Part shown: positions 36,435 to 44,090 of the stretch, piece by piece
Position numbering within the stretch: position 1 is the stretch's first letter
Layout: every line of letters starts with the position of its first letter
NCBI RefSeq assembly: GCF_900590755.1
Contig: NZ_UUOC01000008.1
Location: forward strand, 98,441 to 162,440
DNA: 64,000 bases
Reading direction: 5' to 3'
From: Pseudomonas viridiflava
GTDB taxonomy: Bacteria; Pseudomonadota; Gammaproteobacteria; Pseudomonadales; Pseudomonadaceae
The notes under the pieces: model-generated
Told to the model about the DNA's origin: nothing
Databases searched by the model: none
Seen by the model: the letters and a program-made list of their open reading frames with translations, nothing else
Translations under genes and position numbers: made by a program

Positions 36435-37154
36435 TCAAATATCCCGCACCACCGCGCTCACATGAATTGCATCATGGCGCCAATACTCCAGGTCGCAGTC
36501 GATCAGCCGGCCGTTCTGGTCGAAGTTGACCCGGGCGATGCGCAGGCCGGGGCTGCCGAGGGAGACTTTCAGCGCCGCCGAGGCTTCGGCATGCAACGCC
36601 GTAGGAACCATTTCAAAACGCACCTGGCCGTAACGTAAGTCATAACGGCTGGCGTACAGCTCGGTCAGTGACTGGTTCAGGTCGCTATCGAGGATGCCGG
36701 GGAAATACTCCGGGTTCAGGTAATGCTCCACATACAGCACCAGCCGCTGATCAATGCGTCGCGCCCGGCAGATCTGGATCACGCTGGACAGCGCTGGCAA
36801 CTGCAGCATTTCGCAAATTTTTGCCGAGGCCGGTTGCAGGCGCGCGGAGATCACCTGTGTGTCTGCCACCCGCCCCTGTGCACTGACCATGGCGTGAAAG
36901 TGACTGCGGCGCATCAGGTCATAGGCCAGACGCGGCGGCGAAATGAACCAGCCGCGACGCTCCTCACGGTAGATCAGCCCCAGGGCTTCCAACTGCACCA
37001 AGGCCTCACGCAGGGTGATACGCGTGGTATCGAAGACCTCGCTCAGTTTGCGTTCAGCGGGCAACTTGCTGCCTGGCGGCAACAGACCATGTTCGATCTG
37101 CTCTTGCAGGGCATTGCAAATCGTCGTCACCGCACGGGGTACTTCTTCGCGCAT
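36435..37154 (-). CDS. GntR-family regulator with UTRA domain (PhnR-like)
   Basis: 239 residues from ATG 37154 (MREEVPRAVTTICNALQ), preceded by AAAGGTAAC. N-terminal winged helix about 5-75 (GSKLPAERKLSEVFDTTRITLREALVQLEALGLIYREERRGWF), then a UTRA effector domain (about 90-235; RRIDQRLVLYVEHYLNPEYFPGI; C-terminal DCDLEYWRHDAIHV). UTRA regulators sense small ligands such as phosphorylated sugars or phosphonates. It is divergent from the ABC/phosphohydrolase operon and is probably its repressor. A TGGTCTAGACCA-like operator (37167-37180) lies directly upstream of its own start. It resembles regulators annotated as phosphonate-utilisation associated, but the true ligand is not shown. Confidence 0.85.
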   Translation of the reverse strand: MREEVPRAVTTICNALQEQIEHGLLPPGSKLPAERKLSEVFDTTRITLREALVQLEALGLIYREERRGWFISPPRLAYDLMRRSHFHAMVSAQGRVADTQVISARLQPASAKICEMLQLPALSSVIQICRARRIDQRLVLYVEHYLNPEYFPGILDSDLNQSLTELYASRYDLRYGQVRFEMVPTALHAEASAALKVSLGSPGLRIARVNFDQNGRLIDCDLEYWRHDAIHVSAVVRDI

Positions 37155-37166
37155 CAAGTTACCTTT

Positions 37167-37180
37167 CTGGACTAGACCAG
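37167..37180. promoter_or_regulatory. Probable GntR/UTRA operator, autoregulatory site
   Basis: CTGGACTAGACCAG is one base from the perfect palindrome CTGGTCTAGACCAG, the HutC/DasR-type operator form. It sits 12 bases upstream of the regulator's ATG. Confidence 0.7.
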
Positions 37181-37248
37181 CGCCAAAACAGAGCACGGGT
37201 TGCTCTCTTCGCACCGCCTTGTGTACTGCAATAGCCTACGTAGCGTAG

Positions 37249-37266
37249 ATGACTGGCGCATGACAT
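37249..37266 (-). promoter_or_regulatory. Candidate Pho box (minus strand)
   Basis: On the minus strand ATGTCAT-GCGC-CAGTCAT: two GTCAT heptamers 11 bases apart, as in the PhoB site CTGTCAT-N4-CTGTCAT, with one or two mismatches. It lies between the GntR gene and the transporter operon. Confidence 0.4.
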
Positions 37267-37336
37267 GACGCATCACAAACCATGCCAAATAAACTCAGAA
37301 ACCTTCTCAAGCCCTTCCAGATCAAGGCTTTGATCA

Positions 37337-37345
37337 TGGTCTACG
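37337..37345. promoter_or_regulatory. Half operator for the GntR/UTRA regulator
   Basis: TGGTCTACG keeps the left half (TGGTCTA) of the operator. It is weak alone, but it lies between the two better sites. Confidence 0.35.
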
Positions 37346-37444
37346 CTTACCTCGCAACGTCAGAGCCGCCTATGGGATGGGCGACCTGATCCTTGCCTCA
37401 ACATAAAAATGTCATCGAAAAAGCTTAACTTGGCTCAGGTATTG

Positions 37445-37458
37445 CTGACCTAGACCAA
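37445..37458. promoter_or_regulatory. Probable GntR/UTRA operator upstream of the transporter operon
   Basis: CTGACCTAGACCAA has the CTAGACCA right half intact and two mismatches on the left. It is placed 57 bases before the binding-protein ATG, where a repressor would block the promoter. Confidence 0.6.
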
Positions 37459-37515
37459 CCCACCCGCAACGATCACTTCTTCAAACTTTTTAAAGAAGTG
37501 CACAAGGAGCTTCGA

Positions 37516-38583
37516 ATGAAACACCTTTTGCTGGCATCACTCCTCGGTTCCGCTATCGCTTTGAGCACCTCGGTCATGGCCGCGGATGTTGACCTGAAAA
37601 CCCTTGAAGCCGCCGCCAAGACCGAAGGCGCGGTGAACAGCGTCGGCATGCCGGACGACTGGGCGAACTGGAAGGACACCTGGGCAGACTTGCAGACCAA
37701 ATACGGCCTCAAGCACATGGACACAGACATGAGCTCGGCCCAGGAAATCGCCAAGTTCGACGCGGAAAAAGATAACGCCAGCGCCGACATCGGCGACGTG
37801 GGCGCAGCCTTCGGCCCTATCGCCGCCACCAAAGGCGTGACCCAACCCTACAAGCCAAGCACCTGGGACCAGGTTCCGGACTGGGCCAAGGACAAAGACG
37901 GTCACTGGGCACTGGCCTACACCGGCACCATCGCCTTCGTGGTCAACAAGAAGCTGCTGCACGGTTCGGAAATCCCGACCAAATGGGCAGACCTGAAAAA
38001 CGGCAAATATAAAGTCACCATCGGCGACGTGAGCACTGCAGCTCAGGCAGCCAACGGCGTGCTGGCAGCGGCCATCGCCATGAAAGGCGACGAAACCAAC
38101 GTGGCGCCAGGCCTGCAACTGTTCACCGAGCTGGCGAAACAGAAACGTCTGGCCCTGAACAACCCGAACATCCAGAGCATGGAAAAAGGCGAAGTCGAAG
38201 TCGGTGTGGTATGGGACTTCAACGGTCTGAGCTACAAGGCCAAGATGACCAACCCGGATGACTACGTGGTGCTGATCCCGTCCGACGGCTCGGTGATTTC
38301 CGGCTACACCACCATCATCAACAAATACGCGAAGAACCCGAACGCCGCCAAACTGGCCCGCGAATATATCTTCAGCGATGCAGGCCAGATCAACCTGGCA
38401 AAAGGCAACGCCCGTCCGATCCGCGCCGAGCACATCAAGCTGCCACCTGAGGTCCAGGCCAAACTGCTGCCTAACGAGCAGTACAAAGGCGTGACGCCAA
38501 TCAAGAACGCTGCCGCATGGGAAGCCACTTCCAAGAAGCTGCCGCAGATGTGGAACGAGCAAGTCATCATCGAAATGCAGTAA
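37516..38583 (+). CDS. ABC transporter periplasmic substrate-binding protein (Fe3+/phosphonate/polyamine-like)
   Basis: 355 residues from ATG 37516, six bases after AAGGAG. Signal peptide MKHLLLASLLGSAIALSTSVMA-AD. The mature protein is of the type II periplasmic binding class (SBP_bac_6/13-like): AAKTEGAVNSVGMPDDWANWKDTW, DIGDVGAAFGPIA, VGVVWDFNGLSYKA, GQINLAKGNARPI. It is the first gene of the operon. A hairpin after it likely makes it the most expressed cistron, as is usual for binding proteins. Ligand unknown; the downstream phosphohydrolases suggest a phosphorylated organic compound. Confidence 0.88.
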   Translation: MKHLLLASLLGSAIALSTSVMAADVDLKTLEAAAKTEGAVNSVGMPDDWANWKDTWADLQTKYGLKHMDTDMSSAQEIAKFDAEKDNASADIGDVGAAFGPIAATKGVTQPYKPSTWDQVPDWAKDKDGHWALAYTGTIAFVVNKKLLHGSEIPTKWADLKNGKYKVTIGDVSTAAQAANGVLAAAIAMKGDETNVAPGLQLFTELAKQKRLALNNPNIQSMEKGEVEVGVVWDFNGLSYKAKMTNPDDYVVLIPSDGSVISGYTTIINKYAKNPNAAKLAREYIFSDAGQINLAKGNARPIRAEHIKLPPEVQAKLLPNEQYKGVTPIKNAAAWEATSKKLPQMWNEQVIIEMQ

Positions 38584-38592
38584 CCCGCTGTC

Positions 38593-38620
38593 GGCCTCAT
38601 GGATGAGGCCATTTTTTTTA
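38593..38620 (+). terminator. Hairpin with U-run after the binding-protein gene (partial terminator)
   Basis: GGCCTCAT-GG-ATGAGGCC followed by ATTTTTTTTAT, between the first and second genes of an apparent operon. Likely a leaky terminator or mRNA-stabilising hairpin that sets higher binding-protein levels. Confidence 0.8.
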
Positions 38621-38660
38621 TCTCCCTCCCCGTATCGAATCCCGTCGGAGCGACTGGCTC

Positions 38661-39467
38661 ATGAAACACAACGTCATTCTCGTGGTGCTCGACGGCCTCA
38701 ATTACGAAGTCGCCCGACATGCCATGGGCCATCTTCAGGCGTACAGCAACGCTGGCCGCGCCGCGTTGTACAAGCTCGAATGTGAACTGCCAGCTCTTTC
38801 ACGCCCACTGTACGAATGCATTCTGACCGGCGTGCCGCCCATCGAAAGCGGCATCGTGCATAACCAGGTTTCACGGCTGTCCAACCAGCGCAGCATGTTC
38901 CACTACGCAACGGACGCAGGTCTGACCACCGCAGCGGCGGCTTATCACTGGGTCAGCGAGCTGTACAACCGCACGCCGTTCGACGCCGCCCGGGATCGTC
39001 ATACCGATGACATCGAGTTGCCGATCCAGCATGGGCACTTTTATTACGCCGATCACTACCCGGACTCGCACCTGTTTGCCGATGCGCAAAGCCTGCTGGT
39101 CAAACATGCACCCAATCTGCTGCTGATCCACCCCATGAACATCGACGACGCCGGGCACAAGCACGGCCTCGACAGCCCGCAATACCGCAACAGCGCACGC
39201 AGCGTCGACATCATCCTCGCCGACTACCTGCAAGGCTGGCTCGACGCTGGTTATCAGGTGCTGGTAACCGCCGACCACGGCATGAACAACGACCGCTCGC
39301 ATAACGGCCTGCTGCCCGAAGAACGGGAAGTCCCGCTGTTCGTGCTCGGTGATGCCTTCAGCTTCGACCTCAACGCCGCGCCCAGGCAGACCGAGCTGTG
39401 CGGCATTGTCTGCGAACTGCTCGGCGTGCCCCACGACAAACCGGTATGCCGGGAGATCTTCAAGTGA
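38661..39467 (+). CDS. Alkaline-phosphatase-superfamily phosphodiesterase/pyrophosphatase
   Basis: 268 residues, cytoplasmic (no signal). It has the metal-binding pattern of type I phosphodiesterase/nucleotide pyrophosphatase proteins: Asp11 in VVLDGLNYEVA, the likely nucleophile Ser47 in PALSRPLYECILTG, MNIDDAGHKHGLDS, VTADHGMNNDRSHNG with the Asp-His pair. These enzymes cut phosphomono- or phosphodiesters, and relatives hydrolyse phosphonoacetate. The following permease gene overlaps its stop (GTGA), which couples it to the transporter; it probably acts on the imported ligand. Confidence 0.85.
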   Translation: MKHNVILVVLDGLNYEVARHAMGHLQAYSNAGRAALYKLECELPALSRPLYECILTGVPPIESGIVHNQVSRLSNQRSMFHYATDAGLTTAAAAYHWVSELYNRTPFDAARDRHTDDIELPIQHGHFYYADHYPDSHLFADAQSLLVKHAPNLLLIHPMNIDDAGHKHGLDSPQYRNSARSVDIILADYLQGWLDAGYQVLVTADHGMNNDRSHNGLLPEEREVPLFVLGDAFSFDLNAAPRQTELCGIVCELLGVPHDKPVCREIFK

Positions 39468-40303
39468 CCAATAATCGAGGCAAATGGCTGAGCCTGTTGT
39501 GCCTGCTACCCTTTGCGCTGTTTTTCTTCGTGTTCCAGATCGCCCCGCTGGGCTGGGTGGCGATCAACAGCCTGCACTCGGAAGCAGGCTGGGGCATCGA
39601 GAACTTCATCAATGCCTTCAGCTCAAGGTTCTATCGCCAGGCGATGCAGTTCAGCCTGGAGATCAGTTTCTGGTCGAGCCTGTTCGGCATCATCATCGCG
39701 GTGCTGGGCAGTTATTCCCTGCGCAACGTGGACTCGCGGCTGCGGGACTTCGTCAATTCCTTCGCCAACATGACCAGCAACTTCTCCGGGGTGCCGCTGG
39801 CATTCGCCTTCATCATCCTGCTGGGCTTCAACGGCGCAGTGACCCTGATGCTGAAACAGGCGGGGATCATCGAAGACTTCAACCTGTATTCGAAAACCGG
39901 GCTGATCATCCTCTACACCTACTTCCAGATTCCTCTGGGCGTGTTGCTGCTGTACCCGGCCTTCGATGCGCTGCGTGAAGACTGGCGTGAATCTGCATCG
40001 CTGCTCGGTGCCAGCAGCTTCCAGTTCTGGCGCTACATCGGCCTGCCGGTGCTGACCCCCGCCCTGCTCGGCACTTTCGTGATTCTGCTGGCCAATGCCT
40101 TGGGCGCATACGCAACGGTGTACGCCTTGACCACCGGCAACTTCAACGTGTTGCCGATTCGTATCGCGGCCATGGTGGCCGGTGATATCAGCCTTGATCC
40201 AAACATGGCCAGCGCCCTGGCAATCATTCTGGTTGGCCTGATGACGCTGGTGACGGTCGTTCATCAGTGGCTGCTGAAGAGGAGTTACCATGTCTCGCGT
40301 TGA
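39464..40303 (+). CDS. ABC transporter permease (binding-protein-dependent, first)
   Basis: 279 residues from GTG 39464 (TNNRGKWLSLLCLLPF), with GGGAGA upstream. Six membrane helices and the EAA loop DALREDWRESASLLGASSFQFWRYIGLPVLTPAL, which contacts the ATPase. Potential pairing with the next permease as a heterodimer. Confidence 0.9.
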   Translation: MTNNRGKWLSLLCLLPFALFFFVFQIAPLGWVAINSLHSEAGWGIENFINAFSSRFYRQAMQFSLEISFWSSLFGIIIAVLGSYSLRNVDSRLRDFVNSFANMTSNFSGVPLAFAFIILLGFNGAVTLMLKQAGIIEDFNLYSKTGLIILYTYFQIPLGVLLLYPAFDALREDWRESASLLGASSFQFWRYIGLPVLTPALLGTFVILLANALGAYATVYALTTGNFNVLPIRIAAMVAGDISLDPNMASALAIILVGLMTLVTVVHQWLLKRSYHVSR

Positions 40304-41087
40304 AAGAGGGGCTGCCGGGGTTTATCACCGGACCATTGTCTACCTGCTGTTTTTCATTCTGCTGCTGCCGCTGGCCGGGACGATGCTGTACTCGGTGGCC
40401 ACCAGTTGGTCCGCCAGCATTCTACCCAGCGGCCTGACCTTCAAGTGGTATATCGCACTGTGGAGCGACCCGCGCTTTCTCGCCGCCTTTGGTCAATCAT
40501 TGCTGGTGTGTGTCGGTGCGCTGATCCTGTCAGTTGTATTGATCCTGCCGCTGCTTTTTGTGGTGCATTACCACTTCCCGCGCCTCGACGGGCTGATGAA
40601 CATCCTGATCCTGCTGCCCTTCGCCGTACCGCCGGTGGCGTCTTCGGTCGGCCTGTTGCAGCTCTATGGTTCCGGGCCGTTCGCCATGGTGGGGACGCCG
40701 TGGATCCTGATCGGCTGCTACTTCACCGTCGCGCTGCCGTTCATGTACCGGGCGATCAGCAATAACCTGCAAGCCATCAACCTGACCGACCTCATGGACG
40801 CCGCCCAACTGCTCGGCGCCAGCACCTGGCAAGCGGCGTTTCTGGTGGTGCTGCCCAACCTGCGCAAAGGTTTGATGGTCGCGTTGCTGCTTTCGTTTTC
40901 CTTCCTGTTCGGCGAGTTCGTGTTCGCCAACCTGCTGGTCGGCACCCGCTATGAAACCCTGCAGGTGTACCTGAACAACATGCGTAACAGCAGCGGCCAC
41001 TTCAACAGTGCGCTGGTGATTTCTTACTTCCTCTTCGTGTTGCTGCTGACCCTGGCCGCCAATCGCTTGAATAAGGACAAAGACTGA
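40290..41087 (+). CDS. ABC transporter permease (second)
   Basis: 265 residues, overlapping the first permease by 14 bases. Six helices and EAA loop NLTDLMDAAQLLGASTWQAAFLVVLPNLRKGL. With the upstream permease it forms the inner-membrane channel of the importer. Confidence 0.9.
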   Translation: MSRVERGAAGVYHRTIVYLLFFILLLPLAGTMLYSVATSWSASILPSGLTFKWYIALWSDPRFLAAFGQSLLVCVGALILSVVLILPLLFVVHYHFPRLDGLMNILILLPFAVPPVASSVGLLQLYGSGPFAMVGTPWILIGCYFTVALPFMYRAISNNLQAINLTDLMDAAQLLGASTWQAAFLVVLPNLRKGLMVALLLSFSFLFGEFVFANLLVGTRYETLQVYLNNMRNSSGHFNSALVISYFLFVLLLTLAANRLNKDKD

Positions 41088-41088
41088 T

Positions 41089-42078
41089 ATGAGTTTTGTC
41101 AGCGTTGAAAACCTGCAAAAAAACTACGGCAGCACAGCGGTGTTCAGTGACATCAACTGCACCATCGAACGCGGCGAGTTCGTCACCCTGCTCGGCCCGT
41201 CCGGTTGCGGCAAATCAACCCTGCTGCGCTGCATCGCCGGGCTGACCTCGGTCAACAGCGGGCGCATTCTGCTCGACGGCGTGGACCTGGTTCCCGTTAC
41301 CCCGCAGAAGCGCAACATCGGCATGGTGTTCCAGAGCTACGCGCTGTTCCCGAACATGACCGTGGAGCAGAACGTCGCCTTTGGCCTGCGCATGCAGAAC
41401 GTCAATGCCGACGACACTCACAAGCGAGTCGCCGAAGTGTTGAAACTGGTGGAGCTGACGGATTTCGCCAGTCGCTATCCGCATCAAATGTCCGGCGGCC
41501 AATGCCAGCGCGTGGCCCTGGCGCGATCGCTGGTGACACGCCCGCGCCTGTTGTTGCTGGACGAACCTTTGTCAGCACTGGATGCGCGGATTCGCAAGCA
41601 CTTGCGCGAGCAGATCCGGGCGATTCAGCGCGAGCTGGGCCTGACCACGATCTTCGTCACCCACGATCAGGAAGAGGCGCTGACCATGTCCGATCGCATC
41701 TTCCTGATGAATCAGGGTCGTATCGTGCAGAGCGGCGACGCCGAAACCCTTTACACTGCGCCCGTCGATGCCTTCGCCGCCGGCTTCATCGGCAACTACA
41801 ACCTGCTGGAAGCCGACGACGCCAGCCGCTTGATGCAACGGCCGATCACCAGCCGCATCGCGATTCGTCCGGAAGCCATTCAGTTGAGCCTGACCGGTTC
41901 ACTCGAAGGCGAGATCCGCAGCCACAGCCTGCTGGGCAACGTGATCCGCTACCGGATCGAAGCCCGTGGCGTGGAGCTGGTGGTGGACGTGCTTAATCGC
42001 TCGGCAGACGATTTGCTGGCCCATGGACGGCGCGTGTCGTTGAGCATTGATGATTCGGCGTTGTGTGAAGTGGTATGA
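41089..42078 (+). CDS. ABC transporter ATP-binding protein (PotA/FbpC-like)
   Basis: 329 residues. Walker A GPSGCGKST near residue 36, Q-loop MVFQSYALFPNMTVEQNVAFG, signature MSGGQCQRVALARSL, Walker B LLLLDEPLSALD, His switch VTHDQEEAL. The C-terminal TOBE-like regulatory part (about 245-329; IAIRPEAIQLS) is typical of the spermidine/iron/phosphonate importer class. It begins one base after the second permease. Confidence 0.92.
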   Translation: MSFVSVENLQKNYGSTAVFSDINCTIERGEFVTLLGPSGCGKSTLLRCIAGLTSVNSGRILLDGVDLVPVTPQKRNIGMVFQSYALFPNMTVEQNVAFGLRMQNVNADDTHKRVAEVLKLVELTDFASRYPHQMSGGQCQRVALARSLVTRPRLLLLDEPLSALDARIRKHLREQIRAIQRELGLTTIFVTHDQEEALTMSDRIFLMNQGRIVQSGDAETLYTAPVDAFAAGFIGNYNLLEADDASRLMQRPITSRIAIRPEAIQLSLTGSLEGEIRSHSLLGNVIRYRIEARGVELVVDVLNRSADDLLAHGRRVSLSIDDSALCEVV

Positions 42079-42080
42079 AG

Positions 42081-42165
42081 GCAGCTGCAAGCGGCAAGCT
42101 ATAAGCTGCAAGCAGATACGGCGCACGGCCTTTCTTGCAGCTTATAGCTTGAAGCTTGCAGCTGC
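42081..42165. repeat. Long inverted repeat, AAGCTGCAAGC family
   Basis: Arms of 32 bases, GCAGCTGCAAGCGGCAAGCT... and its complement, with two mismatches, lie between the ATPase and HAD genes. A different repeat class from the REPs; a shorter relative is at 15252. Confidence 0.88.
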
Positions 42166-42211
42166 GCGCCAAACACAGATAGAACAAACAAAGAGTAAGG
42201 AAAAGCGCGCC

Positions 42212-42865
42212 ATGGCTTTAGCAATTTTCGACCTGGACGAAACCCTGATCGCCGGCGACTGCGCCAGTCTGTGGAGCGAGCAGATGGGCAGGCTTGGCTG
42301 GGTTGATCCTGAGTCATTCGTCAAACGTGACCACGAACTGATGCAGGCCTACAGCGAAGGCAAACTGGCGATGGAGGACTACATGGCCTTCAGCCTGGAG
42401 CCGATGCTGGGCCGCACTCCGGAAGAAGTCGATCACCTGGTTGGCCCCTGGGTCGAAGATTTCATCGAACCGATCATCTTCAGCGACGCTACCAAATGCA
42501 TCGCCGAGCATCGCGCAGCGGGCGACCGGATTCTGGTGATTTCCGCCTCGGGCGTGCATCTGGTCAAACCCATCGCCGAGCGCATCGGCATTGATGAAGT
42601 GCTGGCCATCGAGCTGGATGTGGCGCATGGCGTTTACAACGGCAAGACCGTGGGCACGCTGACTTACCGCGAAGGCAAGATCACTCGCCTGATGGAATGG
42701 CTGGACGCCGAAGGTGAAAACCTTGAGGGGGCGAGTTTCTATTCCGATTCACGCAACGATTTGCCGCTGCTGCTCAAGGTTGACCATCCCCACGTAGTCA
42801 ACCCGGACCCGACCTTGCTGGAACATGCCCAGAAGGCCGGGTGGCCGGTGCATAGCTGGAAGTAG
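42212..42865 (+). CDS. HAD-family phosphatase (subfamily IB)
   Basis: 217 residues from ATG 42212, after AAGGAAAAGCGCGCC. Motif I DLDETL (Asp7, Asp9), motif II ISASG, and motif III SFYSDSRNDLPLL. This is the SerB/PGPase-like IB class that removes phosphate from small phosphomonoesters. It lies 133 bases after the ATPase gene, separated by an inverted repeat. It would complete a diesterase-then-monoesterase pathway for the imported compound, which is inference from the context. Confidence 0.87.
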   Translation: MALAIFDLDETLIAGDCASLWSEQMGRLGWVDPESFVKRDHELMQAYSEGKLAMEDYMAFSLEPMLGRTPEEVDHLVGPWVEDFIEPIIFSDATKCIAEHRAAGDRILVISASGVHLVKPIAERIGIDEVLAIELDVAHGVYNGKTVGTLTYREGKITRLMEWLDAEGENLEGASFYSDSRNDLPLLLKVDHPHVVNPDPTLLEHAQKAGWPVHSWK

Positions 42866-42876
42866 AATTGCGCACC

Positions 42877-42966
42877 TGTTGGAGCGAGGCTTGCCCGCGA
42901 AGGCGGTGTGTCAGGGGAATTATCCTCTGCTGACAAACTGCTTTCGCGGGCAAGCCTCGCTCCAAC
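42877..42966. repeat. REP hairpin, GAGGCTTGCCCGCGA family
   Basis: Arms TGTTGGAGCGAGGCTTGCCC and GGGCAAGCCTCGCTCCAAC lie between the convergent HAD and quinone oxidoreductase genes. Confidence 0.92.
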
Positions 42967-42984
42967 GGGTTCAGTTTTCAGGCT

Positions 42985-43947
42985 TTAAACCAAACTCTCA
43001 TCAATCACCAACACCAGCTTGCCGTTGACCTTGTTGCCTGCCAGTTCGGCATAGGCCGCCGTGGCGTCCTTTATCGGGTAGCTGCGGGCCAGTTGGGGCT
43101 TGAGGCGGCCTTCGGTGAACAGCGGCCAGACGTGCTGCCCCAGGTCGTGCATCAGGTCAGCCTTGAACGTGTCGTCGCGGCTGCGCAGGGTCGACCCCAG
43201 CAATTGAATGCGTTTGCCAAGAATCTGCGCCATGTCCAGCTGCGCCTCGCGCCCGCCCATCAAGCCGATCAACACCCAGCGACCATCGACGCCCAGCAGC
43301 TTGACGTTCAACTGCGCGTAGTTGGCGCCCACTGGATCGAGGATCACATCAAAGGGCGCGAAGTCCTTGAGGCTCTCCAGACTTTCATTGCGCACCACGC
43401 CACCCTGGGCACCCAACTCGATGCAGTACTCAAGACGATCCGCCGACCCGACGCTGACCCAGACTGGGTTGCCGAATGCCTTGCAAAGCTGAATACCAGC
43501 TGAACCAACTCCACTTGCCCCGGCGTGCAACAAGACCTTCTCGCCAGGCTTGAGCCCTGCCAGCTGAAACAGGTTCAACCACGCAGTGGCATAGACTTCC
43601 GGCAGCGCCGCAGCCTCGGCCAAAGTCAGCCCCTCGGGCACCGGCAGCACATGGCGTGCATCGACCACGGCTTCTTCGGCCATAGCCCCGCCAGCCAGCA
43701 GCGCGCAGACCCTGTCGCCCACTTGCCAGGACGAGCCCGGCCCGACTTCGGCGATCACGCCCGAACATTCCATGCCGAGAATTTCACTGGCTCCCGGTGG
43801 CGGCGGATAAAGCCCTGCTTGTTGCAACAAGTCGGCGCGATTCAGACCTGCGGCCGCGACTTTGATACGAACTTGCCCCACATCGAGTGCCGGACTCGGC
43901 TCCTCGACCCATTCCACTTGACCTTCAACGCCTTGCAATGCCTTCAC
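42985..43947 (-). CDS. Zinc-free quinone oxidoreductase (PIG3/QOR-like MDR family)
   Basis: 320 residues from GTG 43947 (KALQGVEGQVEWVEEPSP), which has GGAGG six bases upstream; the frame to 43995 adds an unlikely leader. MDR superfamily: GroES-like N-terminus (AAAGLNRADLLQQAGLYPPPPGAS), nucleotide-binding AGASGVGSAGIQLCKAFG, and PVGANYAQLNVKLLGVDGRWVLIGLMGG. No zinc-ligand cysteines; this is the TP53I3/PIG3-like NADPH:quinone reductase group. Divergent from prc. Confidence 0.92.
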   Translation of the reverse strand: MKALQGVEGQVEWVEEPSPALDVGQVRIKVAAAGLNRADLLQQAGLYPPPPGASEILGMECSGVIAEVGPGSSWQVGDRVCALLAGGAMAEEAVVDARHVLPVPEGLTLAEAAALPEVYATAWLNLFQLAGLKPGEKVLLHAGASGVGSAGIQLCKAFGNPVWVSVGSADRLEYCIELGAQGGVVRNESLESLKDFAPFDVILDPVGANYAQLNVKLLGVDGRWVLIGLMGGREAQLDMAQILGKRIQLLGSTLRSRDDTFKADLMHDLGQHVWPLFTEGRLKPQLARSYPIKDATAAYAELAGNKVNGKLVLVIDESLV

Positions 43948-44090
43948 AGTGCCTCCATAGTGAGTCTGGACTGGGCCCGAATGCTGAAGCAGCACGGGCT
44001 TTCTTGCATTATGCGACCGGATCCGACGGGACCGGCGACTTCCAAAGACGGCCTAATATGCGTTATCAATTGTCCCCGCGTCGAATCAGC

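Noticed and set aside
37498..37515. Earlier in-frame start for the binding protein
   Set aside because: It would place the AAGGAG ribosome-binding site inside the coding region and add charged residues before a standard signal peptide.
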